Notes: generated from the letters alone by a model not told the origin. 64,000 nucleotides of DNA from JBCBKP01 sp038521625 (GCA_038521625.1 JBCBKP010000007.1:1-64000), one strand, 5' to 3'; shown: positions 36,753 through 46,498, counted from the first letter of the stretch. A program made the numbers and translations.

Positions 36753-37225
36753 GGGGAGTCCTCCTTGCGATGCCAGCCGCCGCGGGGCGTGCGGTCCCGA
36801 CATGCTTTTCGAAACTTTCTGCGGTGGTCGAGCGACTCGGGTTCTTTTTGGGCGGTGCCGCGGACGAGCCCGTGGGGTCGGGGCCGGGTTAGCAGACCAC
36901 GCCCTCCCGATGTGGTCAAGGGAATCGACCGATCCCGGGCATCGAGAGGGGGCGGATCGTCGTTATCGGCGACCCGCCCGTGCCCGGCATGGCATTGCTC
37001 GATGTCGCGGGCGGGCGGCGCGGCGTCCTGGGACGGTGGGCCGGGGGCCGGCGCGCGTGCGCGGTCTGATCGAAGCAAGCTCGTGTTGGATCCGATCGGT
37101 TCGAGGAGCCCGCGTCCCTCCGTCCGTGTACGAGTAGGGTGCTCATCCGGGCGGACTGGCACGCGGCATGTTGGGTCTTCGCGCGAGGAGGGGCTCGATT
37201 CCGAGCCTCCCTACCCTTGACCCGC
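36753..37225. other. 473-bp gap between the beta-helix array and argS
   Basis: It must hold the divergent promoters of the beta-helix array (minus) and argS (plus). T-rich spots lie at 36799-36815 and 36840-36847. Open frames here have no coding character. I see no recognisable -35/-10 pair, terminator or RNA gene. Confidence 0.5.
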
Positions 37226-39079
37226 ATGAGCCCGCCGAACGCCGACATCGACCCCGTCTCGCTCCTCGCGGACCGCTTCCGCGCCGCCATCGCCGCCGCG
37301 TTCCCGGAGCTCGGGGGCGAGATCGACCCGATCCTCGGCCCGGCTCGCCAGGCCCAGTTCGGCGACTTCCAGTCCAACGCCGCGATGCCGCTGGCCAAGC
37401 GGCTGGGGCTCAAGCCGCGTGAGGTCGCTCAGAAGATCGCGGACGCGCTCGAGATCGGGGATCTCGCCGAGCCGCTGACGCCGGAATCGATCGCGGGGCC
37501 GGGCTTCATCAATGTCAAGCTCAGGCCCGAGACGCTGGCGGCGTTGCTGGCGGCGTTGGATACCGAGGAGCTCGGCCTGCCGGCGCCCGAGACGAGGCCG
37601 ACCACAGTCGTCGATCTCTGCGGCGTAAACCTGGCGAAGCAGATGCACGTCGGGCACCTGCGATCGACCGTCATCGGCGACGCGATCGCGCGGACGCTGG
37701 AGCGGCTCGGGCACGACGTCGTCCGCCAGAACCACGTCGGCGACTGGGGCCTGCCGATCGCGATGGTCACCCGCCGGCTGATCGACGCCAGCGCCGCGGG
37801 CGAGGTCGATCTCAAGAGGCTCACGCTGGCCGACCTGAACCGCCACTACCGCGCGGCGCAGCAGGCGTGCAGCCCCGACCGCAAGGGCCTCGCGGCGGTG
37901 AATAGGTTCGACCTCGGTCCCAAGGCTCTGGCCGAGCTCGAGGCCCAGGTCGGGTCGGCCGAGGACGAGCTGGCCAAGGCCAAGAAGACGCTGGTCGATC
38001 TGCAGTCGGGCGAGGCGGGCGCGAAGGCGGTCTGGGACAGGATCAATCAGATCACGATGGGCGAGGTGCTCGCGACCTGCGAGCGGCTGCACACGCGGAT
38101 CACCGCGAAGGACTCGGCTGGCGAATCGAGCTACGCGGACGAGCTGGCTGGGATCGTCGAAGACCTGGAGTCTCGCGCGGTCGCCGAGACCAACGACGGG
38201 GCGCTGATCGTCCGCGTCGAGGGCGTGAAGGAGCCGTGCCTGATTCGCAAGTCCGACGGCGGGTATCTCTACGCGACGACGGATCTGGCGGCGATCCGTC
38301 GGCGCGTGCAGGAGTTCGGCGCGTCGAGGGCGATCTACGTCGTCGATGCGCGCCAGAGCCTGCACTTCCGCCAGGTCTTCGGCGCCTCGATCAGGGCGGG
38401 CTACGCCGACGTCGATGGTGAGACCGCGACGCTGGAGCACGCCGGGTTCGGGACGGTGCTCGGCGAGGACAACCGCCCGCTGAAGACCCGCTCGGGCGAG
38501 AACGTGAAGCTGAGCGACCTGCTCGACGAGGCCGAGGGGCGGGCGCTGGCGGAGGTGAACGCGCGTTCGCAGGACCTGAGCGAGGCCGAGCGTGCGTCGG
38601 TCGCGAAGGCCGTCGGGATCGCGGCGATCAAGTACACGGATCTGCAGACCGAGCGGGTGAAGGACTACGTCTTCGGCTTCGACCGCATGGTCAGCTTCGA
38701 GGGCAACACCGGGCCGTACCTGCTCTACGCGGTCACGCGCATCCGGAGCATTTTCCGTAGGGCGGACGAGCAGGGCATCTCGCACCCGGCGGACGCGCCG
38801 CTGGTGATCGGCGAGCCGGACGAGAAGACGCTCGCGCTCGCGCTGCTCCGCTACCCCGCGACGGTGCGGGCGGTGGGCGATTCGCTCGAGCCGCACCGGC
38901 TGTGCGCGTACCTCTACGACCTCGCCTCGGCGTTCAGCGGCTTCTACGACCGCTGCCACGTGCTCAACGAGTCCGACGAGACGATTCGAGCGAGCCGGCT
39001 GCGCCTGTGCGATCTGACCGGGCGTGTGCTCGCCGACGGGCTCGACGTGCTGGGCCTGCCGACCGTGGAGCGCATGTGA
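37226..39079 (+). CDS. argS: Arginyl-tRNA synthetase
   Basis: A 617-residue class I synthetase. The N-terminal Add-1 domain (residues 1-110) contains QFGDFQSNAAMPLAKRLG. The HIGH-type motif is LAKQMHVGHLRSTVIGD (HVGH near residue 142), with the ArgRS-typical QNHVGDWGLPIAM. YLYATTDLAAI and YVVDARQSLHFRQVF belong to the catalytic core. The anticodon domain has FEGNTGPYLLYAVTRIRSIFR. A coiled segment (residues 215-260) is a modest insertion. The start is the ATG at 37226. Its stop overlaps the aldehyde dehydrogenase start (ATGTGA), tying a housekeeping gene to the carotenoid cluster. Confidence 0.96.
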   Translation: MSPPNADIDPVSLLADRFRAAIAAAFPELGGEIDPILGPARQAQFGDFQSNAAMPLAKRLGLKPREVAQKIADALEIGDLAEPLTPESIAGPGFINVKLRPETLAALLAALDTEELGLPAPETRPTTVVDLCGVNLAKQMHVGHLRSTVIGDAIARTLERLGHDVVRQNHVGDWGLPIAMVTRRLIDASAAGEVDLKRLTLADLNRHYRAAQQACSPDRKGLAAVNRFDLGPKALAELEAQVGSAEDELAKAKKTLVDLQSGEAGAKAVWDRINQITMGEVLATCERLHTRITAKDSAGESSYADELAGIVEDLESRAVAETNDGALIVRVEGVKEPCLIRKSDGGYLYATTDLAAIRRRVQEFGASRAIYVVDARQSLHFRQVFGASIRAGYADVDGETATLEHAGFGTVLGEDNRPLKTRSGENVKLSDLLDEAEGRALAEVNARSQDLSEAERASVAKAVGIAAIKYTDLQTERVKDYVFGFDRMVSFEGNTGPYLLYAVTRIRSIFRRADEQGISHPADAPLVIGEPDEKTLALALLRYPATVRAVGDSLEPHRLCAYLYDLASAFSGFYDRCHVLNESDETIRASRLRLCDLTGRVLADGLDVLGLPTVERM

Positions 39080-40422
39080 ACGGCGAGCACGACGGCGGGT
39101 GGGCTCGGCTCCGCGAGCGGCTCGGCTGGGTCCGGGGCTTCCGGCGCCGGCTGGCCGAGGCCGAGCCGGAGATCACGGCGCTCATGGGGGAGGAGATCGG
39201 CAAGCCGCGGTTCGAGGGGCTGACCGCCGACGTGATGCCGGTCCTCGCGGCCGCGCGGTTCACCGAGCGCCACGCCTCGAAGATCCTCCGAACCGCCAAG
39301 CGGGGCGGCTCGCCGCTGCTCGGCATGGGCCAGACGCACCGCGTCCACCGGCTACCGCTCGGGCGTGTCGCGATCATCGCGACCTGGAACTACCCGGTCG
39401 GTCTGCTCGGCGTCCAGCTTGTCCAGGCCCTGGCCGCGGGGAACTCGGTCGTGGTCAAGCCGTCGGAGGTCAGCCCGAGGACGCAGTCGGCGCTGCTGGA
39501 TCTGGCCGAGCAGGGCCTGCCGCTGGGGGTCCTGACGCGCACCGAGGCGACGCGTGAGGCCGGCGAGGCGTTGCTGCGTGAGCACCGCTTCGACCACGTG
39601 GTCTTCACCGGATCGACCTCGGTCGGTCGGGCGATCGCCGAGGCGCTTGCGCCCACGCTGACGCCCTCGACGCTCGAGCTTTCCGGGCGGGACACGGCGC
39701 TCGTGCTCGAGGACGCCCCGATCCCGCTGGCGGCGCGGTCGGTCTGGATGGCCGCGACGGCCAACGGCGGCCAGACCTGCATGGCGCCCAAGCGGGTGCT
39801 CGTCCGGCGTGAGGTCTATGCCGACTTCCTGCGGGCGCTGGGTTCGGTCGGCGCTGGCGCGCGCCCGCGCCGGCTGGCGTCCGAGGCGGCGGCCGCGGCG
39901 GCCTGGCGGCAGGTCCGGGCGGCGCTCGAGGACGGCGCGCGCACGCTCTCGGCGGTGCCCGAGCCCCCTGAGGGGGCCTGGATCCGCCCGGAGGCGGTCG
40001 TCGATTGCCCGGAGAGCGCCTGCCTGGTCGAGGGGCGGAACTTCGCCCCGGTCTTCGCGGTCCTGCCGGTGGACGACCTCGGGCACGCGCTGCGGATCCA
40101 CGCCGGCTGCGACCAGCACCTCGCGACGAGCGTTTACACGCGGCGTGTCCGCTGGGCCGAGTCCGAGCTGGCGCCGCGGCTCCAGGCCGGCACGGTGACG
40201 GTCAACGACGCGGTCATCCCGACGGCGCACCCCGGCGTGCCGCTGGCGGGCCTGGGGGAGTCTGGCTGGGGGGTCTCGCGGGGCGTCGAGGGGCTGCTGG
40301 CGATGACGCGCCCGCTCCATACCGCCGCGACGAGCCGCATCGTCCGTCCGCCGCTGGACGAACCATCGCCGCAGCGGCTGGGCCAGCTCGCCGGCTTCGT
40401 CCGCCGGCTGTATCGTCGCTAG
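39076..40422 (+). CDS. Aldehyde dehydrogenase, carotenoid-cluster type
   Basis: A 448-residue NAD(P)-dependent dehydrogenase, a little shorter than the 480-500 norm. The coenzyme site is ATWNYPVGLLGVQLVQALAAGN and VVKPSEVSP, with FTGSTSVGRAIAEAL; the general base is in LELSGRD (Glu about 201) and the nucleophile in GGQTCMAPKRV (Cys about 235). In C30 carotenoid pathways an AldH of this kind oxidises the terminal aldehyde made by CrtP to the acid that is then glycosylated. The GTG start overlaps argS by 4 bp; crtP follows 58 bp on. The role is inferred from the cluster. Confidence 0.82.
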   Translation: MNGEHDGGWARLRERLGWVRGFRRRLAEAEPEITALMGEEIGKPRFEGLTADVMPVLAAARFTERHASKILRTAKRGGSPLLGMGQTHRVHRLPLGRVAIIATWNYPVGLLGVQLVQALAAGNSVVVKPSEVSPRTQSALLDLAEQGLPLGVLTRTEATREAGEALLREHRFDHVVFTGSTSVGRAIAEALAPTLTPSTLELSGRDTALVLEDAPIPLAARSVWMAATANGGQTCMAPKRVLVRREVYADFLRALGSVGAGARPRRLASEAAAAAAWRQVRAALEDGARTLSAVPEPPEGAWIRPEAVVDCPESACLVEGRNFAPVFAVLPVDDLGHALRIHAGCDQHLATSVYTRRVRWAESELAPRLQAGTVTVNDAVIPTAHPGVPLAGLGESGWGVSRGVEGLLAMTRPLHTAATSRIVRPPLDEPSPQRLGQLAGFVRRLYRR

Positions 40423-40480
40423 ATCCGCCCCGGGCCGCGCGGGCACGCGGGCCGTACACAAGGGCTCCCGCGGAGCAGAC

Positions 40481-42214
40481 ATGATCCAGACCAACGAGAC
40501 CTCCGGCGGGCTTCACCCCGCGTCCCAGATCGAGAGCAAGGACCATCCGAGCGAGCGTTCGGTCGTGATCGTCGGTGGCGGCCTCGCGGGCCTCGCAGCC
40601 GCGGTGGAGATGGCCTCGAACGGGCTGCGTGTGACCCTTGTGGAGCAGAACGAGCACCTGGGCGGGAAGATGAACTTGCTCGAGGACCGCGGCTTCGCGT
40701 TCGACATGGGGCCGACGATCATCACGATGCCGCAGGTGTTCCGGGGGATCCTGGAGCGCGCGGGCCGGCGTCCGGAGGACTACTGCGAGCTGGTCGATCT
40801 CGACCCGCAGTGGCGCTGCTTCTTCGAGGACGGCACGGTGATCGACCTGCGCCGGGACGCGGAGGCGTTCGCGCGGGAGCTGGACCAGCAGTTCCCCGCC
40901 GCGAGGCCGGGCGCGGGGTACAGGGCGTTCGTCGAGTACAGCCGTCGGATGTTCCGGCTCAGCGAGCGGGTGTTCTTCTACAAGGACCTCGGCGCGATCG
41001 GCGACCTGATGAAGTCGCCGCCGAACGACCCGGGCCTTCTGGGCGACGTGCTCGCGATGCGGATGCACTCGACGGTCGGCGCGACGATCGCCAAGCACAT
41101 CAAGGAGCCGCATCTCGCGCAGCTCTGCGAGCACTTCCTGCAGTACGTTGGTTCGAGCCCGTTCCTCGCGCCGGCGATCCTGAGCCTGATCGCCGCGGCG
41201 CAGGTGGACAACGGCTGCTGGTACCCGATGGGCAAGCCCGGGCCGGGCGGGGAGCCGACGCCCGGGGGGACGCGGATGATCGCGCGGACGCTGGCGGCGG
41301 TCGCCGCCGAGCTGGGCGTGGAGGTCCGCACGGGCGTCCGCGTCGCGAAGATCATGTCCGAATCGGGCCGCGCGACGGGCGTGATGCTCGAGGGCGGGCG
41401 GACGATCCTGGCCGACGCGGTGGTCTCGAACTGCGACGTCCAGCGCACGTACCGCGATCTGTCGTCGGGCCCGGCGGCGGACAAGGCGTTCGACGCGGTG
41501 CGGTCGAAGTACGAGCCCGCGTGCAGCGGCCTGGTGCTTTACCTGGGGCTGAACAGGCCGTACGAGCATCTCGCGCACCACAACTTCTGCTTCAGCGGCG
41601 ACAGCCACGACGAGTTCCACGACATCTACAAGAAGGGCATCCCGGCGCGCGACCCCACGCTCTACATCGCCGCGCCAAGCCGCACCGACCCCGGTCAGGC
41701 GCCCGAGATCGACGGGCAGCCGGGCGAGGCGCTCTACGTCCTGATCCACACCGCGTACAAGCGCGAGGGCCAGCGGTGGGAGGGCCCGGGCGGCATGCTC
41801 GAGCGGTACCGCCCCGTGGTCATCGAGAAGATGAAGCGGATGGGCATGGCCGACATCGAAGAGCGCATCGTCTGCGAGCACCATCTGACGCCCGACGGCA
41901 TCGACCGCATGTACAACGCCGAGGGCGGGGCGATCTACGGTCTGGCCAGCCACGGCAAGCTCGCGGGCGGCTTCAAGCCGCGCAACCGCTCGAAGGCCAT
42001 CCGCGGGCTCTACCTCGCCGGCGGCTCGGCGAACCCGGGCCCGGGCGTGCCGATGGTGCTGATGTCTGGCGTGACCGCCGGCAGGGCGGTCTGCGAGGAC
42101 CTCGGCGTCGCGCCCAAGGGCGAGCCGACGGCGGCCGAGCCCGACGCGATTCCGGCTGGCAGCCGTCGGCTGGTCTCGGATCCTGCCGCGACGGGGCAGC
42201 CCGAGCCGGTCTGA
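40481..42214 (+). CDS. crtP: CrtP-like diapolyene terminal oxidase
   Basis: A 577-residue FAD enzyme of the CrtI superfamily with VVIVGGGLAGLAAAVEMASNG near residues 27-47. Many stretches parallel staphylococcal CrtP, not CrtN: DPQWRCFFEDGTVIDL, YVGSSPFLAPAILSL, LAHHNFCFSGDSHDEF, DPTLYIAAPSRTD, GGAIYGLASHGKL and LYLAGGSANPGPGVPMVLMSG. CrtP oxidises the terminal methyl of diaponeurosporene towards the aldehyde. The first 25 residues are an extra hydrophilic leader. It sits between the aldehyde dehydrogenase and the acyltransferase genes on the same strand. Confidence 0.82.
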   Translation: MIQTNETSGGLHPASQIESKDHPSERSVVIVGGGLAGLAAAVEMASNGLRVTLVEQNEHLGGKMNLLEDRGFAFDMGPTIITMPQVFRGILERAGRRPEDYCELVDLDPQWRCFFEDGTVIDLRRDAEAFARELDQQFPAARPGAGYRAFVEYSRRMFRLSERVFFYKDLGAIGDLMKSPPNDPGLLGDVLAMRMHSTVGATIAKHIKEPHLAQLCEHFLQYVGSSPFLAPAILSLIAAAQVDNGCWYPMGKPGPGGEPTPGGTRMIARTLAAVAAELGVEVRTGVRVAKIMSESGRATGVMLEGGRTILADAVVSNCDVQRTYRDLSSGPAADKAFDAVRSKYEPACSGLVLYLGLNRPYEHLAHHNFCFSGDSHDEFHDIYKKGIPARDPTLYIAAPSRTDPGQAPEIDGQPGEALYVLIHTAYKREGQRWEGPGGMLERYRPVVIEKMKRMGMADIEERIVCEHHLTPDGIDRMYNAEGGAIYGLASHGKLAGGFKPRNRSKAIRGLYLAGGSANPGPGVPMVLMSGVTAGRAVCEDLGVAPKGEPTAAEPDAIPAGSRRLVSDPAATGQPEPV

Positions 42215-42251
42215 CGCTCGGAATCGCCGGGGGCGGCTAGGCTCCGCACCG

Positions 42252-43109
42252 ATGCCCGAGGCCTCGCGCGAGTCCGGCGCCGCGTTCCTCCCGCCCGACT
42301 ATTCGGAGCGGTTCGCGCGTTTCTTCCGCTGGTGGTGCCGGCACAACATGGTGCGGAAGAAGTTCTTTGCGCTCCGGGTCGCGGGCGAGACCGAGGGTGA
42401 TCTCCGCGCGTTCGCGGGCCATGACGGTCCGGTCATCGCGGCCACAAATCACGTCAGCTGGTGGGATCCGCTCGTCATGCTGACGCTGCACGACCTCGAG
42501 CTGTGCACGCGGGAGCGCAAGCGGACCCTGCGCGCCCCGATGGACATCGTGCAGCTGGAGCGGTTCAAGTTCTTCCGCAAGCTCGGCACGTTTGGGATCG
42601 ACCCCGACGACCCGGAGAGCCTCGGCGCGATGAGCGAGCATCTCGACGGGTACTTCCGCACGGATCACGCCCCGACGCTCTGGATCAACCCGCAGGGGCG
42701 GTTCGCCGACGTCCGCGACGAGCTCGAGATCCGGCCGGGCGTCGCCAGGGTCGCCGCGCTCGACGAGCGGGCGGCGGTCGTCGCCGTCGCGATCGAGTAC
42801 GCCTTCTGGCTCGACGCCAAGTCCGAGGTGTTCGTCCGGTTCGAGACCGCCCGCCCGGAGGCCCGGACCACGACGGGCTGGCTTCGGGCGATCCGCGAGG
42901 CGATGGTCTCCAACCAGCGCCGCCTCGCCGAGGCGGTCCGATCAAGGGACGCGGGCCGATTCGTGAATCGGGTCGGCGGCGAGGGTGCGAACGTGCATCC
43001 GTTGTACGGGCTCTGGCTCCGGCTGCGCGGGAAGGCGGGCCAGATCGACGACCGCAGCCGACCGGGCGGAGAGCCCGCGACCTCGGAGGGGGAGCACGCC
43101 GGTGCCTGA
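42252..43109 (+). CDS. PlsC-like acyltransferase, carotenoid-cluster type
   Basis: A 285-residue glycerolipid-type acyltransferase. The catalytic HX4D block is AATNHVSWWDPLVML (His about 66, Asp about 71) and the substrate-side motif is NPQGRFADVRD, a variant of EGTRS. A C-terminal basic region follows. In C30 carotenoid clusters a small acyltransferase (CrtO in staphyloxanthin) esterifies the sugar; this protein, between crtP and a crtQ-like gene, would be the functional counterpart although it is larger than CrtO (about 165 residues). The assignment is positional inference. Confidence 0.8.
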   Translation: MPEASRESGAAFLPPDYSERFARFFRWWCRHNMVRKKFFALRVAGETEGDLRAFAGHDGPVIAATNHVSWWDPLVMLTLHDLELCTRERKRTLRAPMDIVQLERFKFFRKLGTFGIDPDDPESLGAMSEHLDGYFRTDHAPTLWINPQGRFADVRDELEIRPGVARVAALDERAAVVAVAIEYAFWLDAKSEVFVRFETARPEARTTTGWLRAIREAMVSNQRRLAEAVRSRDAGRFVNRVGGEGANVHPLYGLWLRLRGKAGQIDDRSRPGGEPATSEGEHAGA

Positions 43110-44346
43110 GCAGATCGCCGCGCTCGAAGCCGCCCAGTCCGTCGCCCAGACGGCCGCCCAGACGGCGGCCTGGTGGGGTTGGCCCTGGCTCGCCGGCGCC
43201 GCGCTCGCGATCGCGGCGCTCCCGCTGGCGATGGCGGTCTGGAACCTCGGCCTGTACCGCCGGTCGGAGGCCCGCGGTCCGGCCCCGGCGGGGCGGGCCT
43301 TCGTCTGCATCCCGGCGAGGGACGAGGAGGCCAACATCGAGGCGATCGTGCGGTCGCTGCTCGCGCAGGACCACCCCGCGATCCGGGTCGTCGTCTACGA
43401 CGATCAGAGCAGCGATTCGACGGGCGAGATCGTCGCCCGCCTCGCCGCCGAGGACCCCCGCGTCCTGCCCTGTCCGACCGTCCCCCTCACCGGCGATTGG
43501 AACGGGAAGCAGCACGCCTGCTGGCGCATGGCCCGGGCCTGCCTCGACGGGCTTGGGGTCGAGCCGCCCGCCGAGGATCACGAGCTGTTCGTTTTCACCG
43601 ACGCCGACGTGCGCTTCGAGCCGGACGCGATCCGGCGTGCCGCGGCCGAGCGTGCGCGCGCCGATGTCGCCTTGCTCAGCACCTTCCCGCGTCAGATCAC
43701 CGGCTCGCTGCCCGAGCGGCTGATGGTGCCGATGATGTTCTATCTGTTGCTCGGCTATCTGCCGATCGCGCGGATGCGCGCGTCATCGGATCCCGCGACG
43801 AGCGCCGGCTGCGGGCAGTTCATCCTGATGACCGCCGGGGCCTACCGCACGACCGGCGGGCACACGGCCTGCAAGGACTCGATGCACGAGGGCATCAAGC
43901 TGCCGCGCGCCGTCCGTGCCGCCGGTCTGAGGTCCGACCTGTTCGACGGCACCGACCTGATGTCGGTCCGGATGTACCGCGGGCTGGGCGAGACCTGGCG
44001 GGGGTTCGCGAAGAACGCCTACGAGGGGCTCGGCTCGCCGGCGCTCCTTGTCTTTATCACCGTGCTGCACTTGGTCGGCCACCTTCTGCCCTGGGTCGGC
44101 CTGGTTCTCTGGGGTCTCGGCGAGGTCGGTCCGCTGGCCGGCGTGCTCTTCGCCGGCGCCGCGGCGCTCGCGGTCGCCCAGCGTTTGCTCCTGGCGACCC
44201 GCATGCGGCACTCGGTCCTCGGGGCCCTGCTGCATCCGCTCGGGGTCGCCCTGATGACCGGCGTGCAGTGGTGGAGCCTCGCCCTGCACCTGCGCGGGCG
44301 TCGCGCGTGGCGGGGGCGGGTGCTCGGCGAGGCGGGCGGGGCCTGA
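43102..44346 (+). CDS. crtQ: CrtQ-like membrane glycosyltransferase (family 2)
   Basis: A 414-residue membrane GT2. The GTG start at 43102 overlaps the acyltransferase stop by 8 bp and has GGAGGGGGAG upstream. One N-terminal transmembrane helix (WPWLAGAALAIAALPLAMAV), then the catalytic domain AFVCIPARDEEANIEAIVRS, VVVYDDQSSDSTGEI, FVFTDADVRFEPDAI and the acceptor motif FAKNAYEGLGS, then three C-terminal membrane helices. The layout equals CrtQ, which glycosylates diaponeurosporenoate in staphyloxanthin synthesis. Last gene of the cluster. Confidence 0.78.
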   Translation: MPEQIAALEAAQSVAQTAAQTAAWWGWPWLAGAALAIAALPLAMAVWNLGLYRRSEARGPAPAGRAFVCIPARDEEANIEAIVRSLLAQDHPAIRVVVYDDQSSDSTGEIVARLAAEDPRVLPCPTVPLTGDWNGKQHACWRMARACLDGLGVEPPAEDHELFVFTDADVRFEPDAIRRAAAERARADVALLSTFPRQITGSLPERLMVPMMFYLLLGYLPIARMRASSDPATSAGCGQFILMTAGAYRTTGGHTACKDSMHEGIKLPRAVRAAGLRSDLFDGTDLMSVRMYRGLGETWRGFAKNAYEGLGSPALLVFITVLHLVGHLLPWVGLVLWGLGEVGPLAGVLFAGAAALAVAQRLLLATRMRHSVLGALLHPLGVALMTGVQWWSLALHLRGRRAWRGRVLGEAGGA

Positions 44347-44438
44347 GCCGAGGCCGGAGTGAAGGCCCGAGAATCGCGGGTGCGGTCGGGTGGCGGGCCC
44401 GGCGGGAGAGTCGTCCCGCGACCGCTACACTCGTCCGC

Positions 44439-44681
44439 ATGCACTGGTGGCCCAGGCGATTGCGTGACTGGCGGACCTGCTCGGAGCGATTCCGTGCCGA
44501 GCACTCGCGGTTTCTGACCGCGGCGCTGCGGGCGCCGCGCCGGTACCCGAAGATCCCGACCAAGCGCGTCAGCCAGGGCGGGTACGAGCGGCTGTTGGCG
44601 CGCGAGTCGGGGCGGATCTGGGCCGACCGCTGGTGGGAGGGCGCGATGTCGCGGGTCGATGGGCGAGAGGGTGGAGTCTGA
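44439..44681 (+). CDS. Small basic tryptophan-rich protein
   Basis: An 80-residue protein starting MHWWPRRLRDWRTCSERFRA, rich in Arg and Trp, with no signal peptide or membrane helix and no family I recognise. The codon pattern matches real genes and it stops only 3 bp before the next start (44685), so the two are likely translated together. Conserved-looking centre: RRYPKIPTKRVSQGGYERLL. Its role may be linked to the membrane protein downstream. Confidence 0.6.
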   Translation: MHWWPRRLRDWRTCSERFRAEHSRFLTAALRAPRRYPKIPTKRVSQGGYERLLARESGRIWADRWWEGAMSRVDGREGGV

Positions 44682-44684
44682 GCG

Positions 44685-45632
44685 ATGAGTGAGCCTTCGT
44701 CCGAGGCCGGCCCCGAGACGGCGGCGCCGGCGCGACCGCCGGCGACCAAGACGTCCCTGAGCCCTGCTTGGTTGTGGCGGATCGGCCTGTGGGCCGTGCT
44801 CAGCATCGGCCTGGGGAGCTGGGGCCTCTACGACGCGCTGGTCGCGTACCCGAACCGCGGCGAGCGCTTCGCGAGCTTCGCGAAGTTCCAGTACCTGTCA
44901 AAGGCCGATGAGGTCAAGACCGACCTGCTCGGGATCTTCCGGGCCCAGCGCCTCACGATGGAGAACCCCCGCGAGGAGCGCCAGCGTCTGCTCGCGGAGA
45001 AGTCCGACCTGCAGGTCCAGGCGCAGTCCGCCGACGACGCCAGGTCGCTCGCTCGCGCCGCGCTCGACCTCGCCGCGCTCGAGTGGCTCGACGCGCTCGT
45101 CCGGATCGGGCGTCTCTCGCCGGAGCACACCGCGATCCAGGACCCCGGCGCCGAGCTCGCCCAGCTCCGCGAGCGTTGGACTGTCGAGACACCGCCGAGC
45201 CCGCTCTCGTTCTACGACATCCCGAGCCAGTGGGTCATCACCACCGTCGGGTACGCGGTCGGCGCGTACGTCGTCGTGCTCTTCCTGCGGGTCGCGACCA
45301 AGACCTACCGCTGGGACCCCGCGTCGAAGCGTCTGACGATCCCGGGCGGCCAGTCGATCGTGCCGGAGGACCTCGACGACCTCGACAAGCGCCGCTGGGA
45401 CAAGTTCCTGGTCTTCCTCTCGATCCGCGACGGCCACGACACGCTCGGCGGCCAGGAGCTCAGGATCGACCTGTTCCGCCACGCCCACCTCGAGGGCTGG
45501 ATCCTCGAGATGGAGGGCGCGCGGTTCCCCGACCGGGTCGAGGAGGAGCGGGCGGCCGCCGAGCAATCCGAGCCCCCGCTCTCCGAGGAAGACGTCGCGG
45601 GCGAAGCGGACGCGACGACGAACGCCCCGTGA
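44685..45632 (+). CDS. Membrane protein of unknown function
   Basis: A 315-residue protein with transmembrane helices at about residues 30-50 (LWRIGLWAVLSIGLGSWGLY) and 185-205 (WVITTVGYAVGAYVVVLFL). Between them is a charged helical domain of about 130 residues; the C-terminal cytoplasmic part has YRWDPASKRLTIPGGQSIVP and IDLFRHAHLEGWILEME, and an acidic tail. Not similar to any family I know. Neighbours are an 80-residue ORF and a DUF456 protein. Confidence 0.75.
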   Translation: MSEPSSEAGPETAAPARPPATKTSLSPAWLWRIGLWAVLSIGLGSWGLYDALVAYPNRGERFASFAKFQYLSKADEVKTDLLGIFRAQRLTMENPREERQRLLAEKSDLQVQAQSADDARSLARAALDLAALEWLDALVRIGRLSPEHTAIQDPGAELAQLRERWTVETPPSPLSFYDIPSQWVITTVGYAVGAYVVVLFLRVATKTYRWDPASKRLTIPGGQSIVPEDLDDLDKRRWDKFLVFLSIRDGHDTLGGQELRIDLFRHAHLEGWILEMEGARFPDRVEEERAAAEQSEPPLSEEDVAGEADATTNAP

Positions 45633-45666
45633 CGGCCGGTCTCGCCGGCCCGCGGAGACGACGGGC

Positions 45667-46341
45667 TTGATCTACTTCGCCGGCTCGATCATCGTGCTCT
45701 TCGCCATCGTCGGTGTGCTGCTCACCGCGGTGACGCTCCCGGGCATCTGGATCATGCTGCTGGTCGCGCTGCTCGTGCACGCGTTCTGGACGGACGGGCT
45801 CCTGGACTGGTACAGCCTCGGCGCGGCGGGACTGCTCGCGATCGGCGCGGAGATCGCCGAGTTCCTCGCCTCGGCGGCGGGCAGCGGCAAGGCGGGCGGC
45901 TCGCGTCACGGGATGATCGGCTCGATCGTTGGGTCGATCATCGGCATGATCCTCGGCCAGATCGTCATCCCGATCCCGATCGTGGGCGCGATGATCGGCG
46001 CCGTGATCGGCGCGGGCGCCGGCGCGACGCTGGGCGAGCGCGGGCTGGCGAAGCGCAGCTGGAAGGAATCGTGGCGGTCCGGCAAGGGCGCCGCGACCGG
46101 GCGTGCGCTCTCGATCGTGGTCAAGACGGGCTTCGCGGTCGCCACGGCCGGCGTGCTGATCGCCGGTGTTCTGATCCCGGGCGGCGCCGCGACGTCGGGC
46201 GCGGAGGGGCCGCCGGCGCTGGATCCGGCGATCTCGGAGACCGCGCCCGAGGCGGCGTACGAGACGGGGCCCGAGCCGGCGTCGTCGCGGGAGGCGGGCG
46301 CCGAGCCGCCGGGATCGGCCGGCCCGGATGGGGGAATCTGA
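45667..46341 (+). CDS. DUF456 membrane protein
   Basis: A 224-residue integral membrane protein with a TTG start. The N-terminus spans LFAIVGVLLTAVTLPGIWIMLLVALLVHAF, then IGAEIAEFLASAAGSGKAGGSRHGMIGSIVG and a Gly/Ile-rich double helix (IVGSIIGMILGQIVIPIPIVGAMIGAVIGAGAGATLGE), matching DUF456. Function unknown. The C-terminal 45 residues are an acidic, Pro/Ala-rich cytoplasmic tail not typical of the family. 34 bp after the preceding gene, likely co-transcribed. Confidence 0.82.
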   Translation: MIYFAGSIIVLFAIVGVLLTAVTLPGIWIMLLVALLVHAFWTDGLLDWYSLGAAGLLAIGAEIAEFLASAAGSGKAGGSRHGMIGSIVGSIIGMILGQIVIPIPIVGAMIGAVIGAGAGATLGERGLAKRSWKESWRSGKGAATGRALSIVVKTGFAVATAGVLIAGVLIPGGAATSGAEGPPALDPAISETAPEAAYETGPEPASSREAGAEPPGSAGPDGGI

Positions 46342-46498
46342 ACGAGATGTTGACGCCCCGGGCTTGCGGGCGGGCCGGTATGCTGCCGATGGGAGAGATC
46401 GTTGTGGGATGGGCGGGCGAGATTCGGCTGGGAGGCCGCGCCCGGGGAGGTCGTTCGGTCGAGCGCGGGTCATGACGGCCCGCGAGCTCGGAGCCAGC

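Noticed and set aside
36749..37162. 137-residue minus-strand ORF upstream of the beta-helix array
   Set aside because: Pro/Arg-rich, no start signal, overlaps the copy 4 ribosome site, no family resemblance.
46350..46384. TTGACG ... TATGCT as a promoter of the PIN-PhoH gene
   Set aside because: The spacer is 23 bp, too long for a sigma-70 type promoter.
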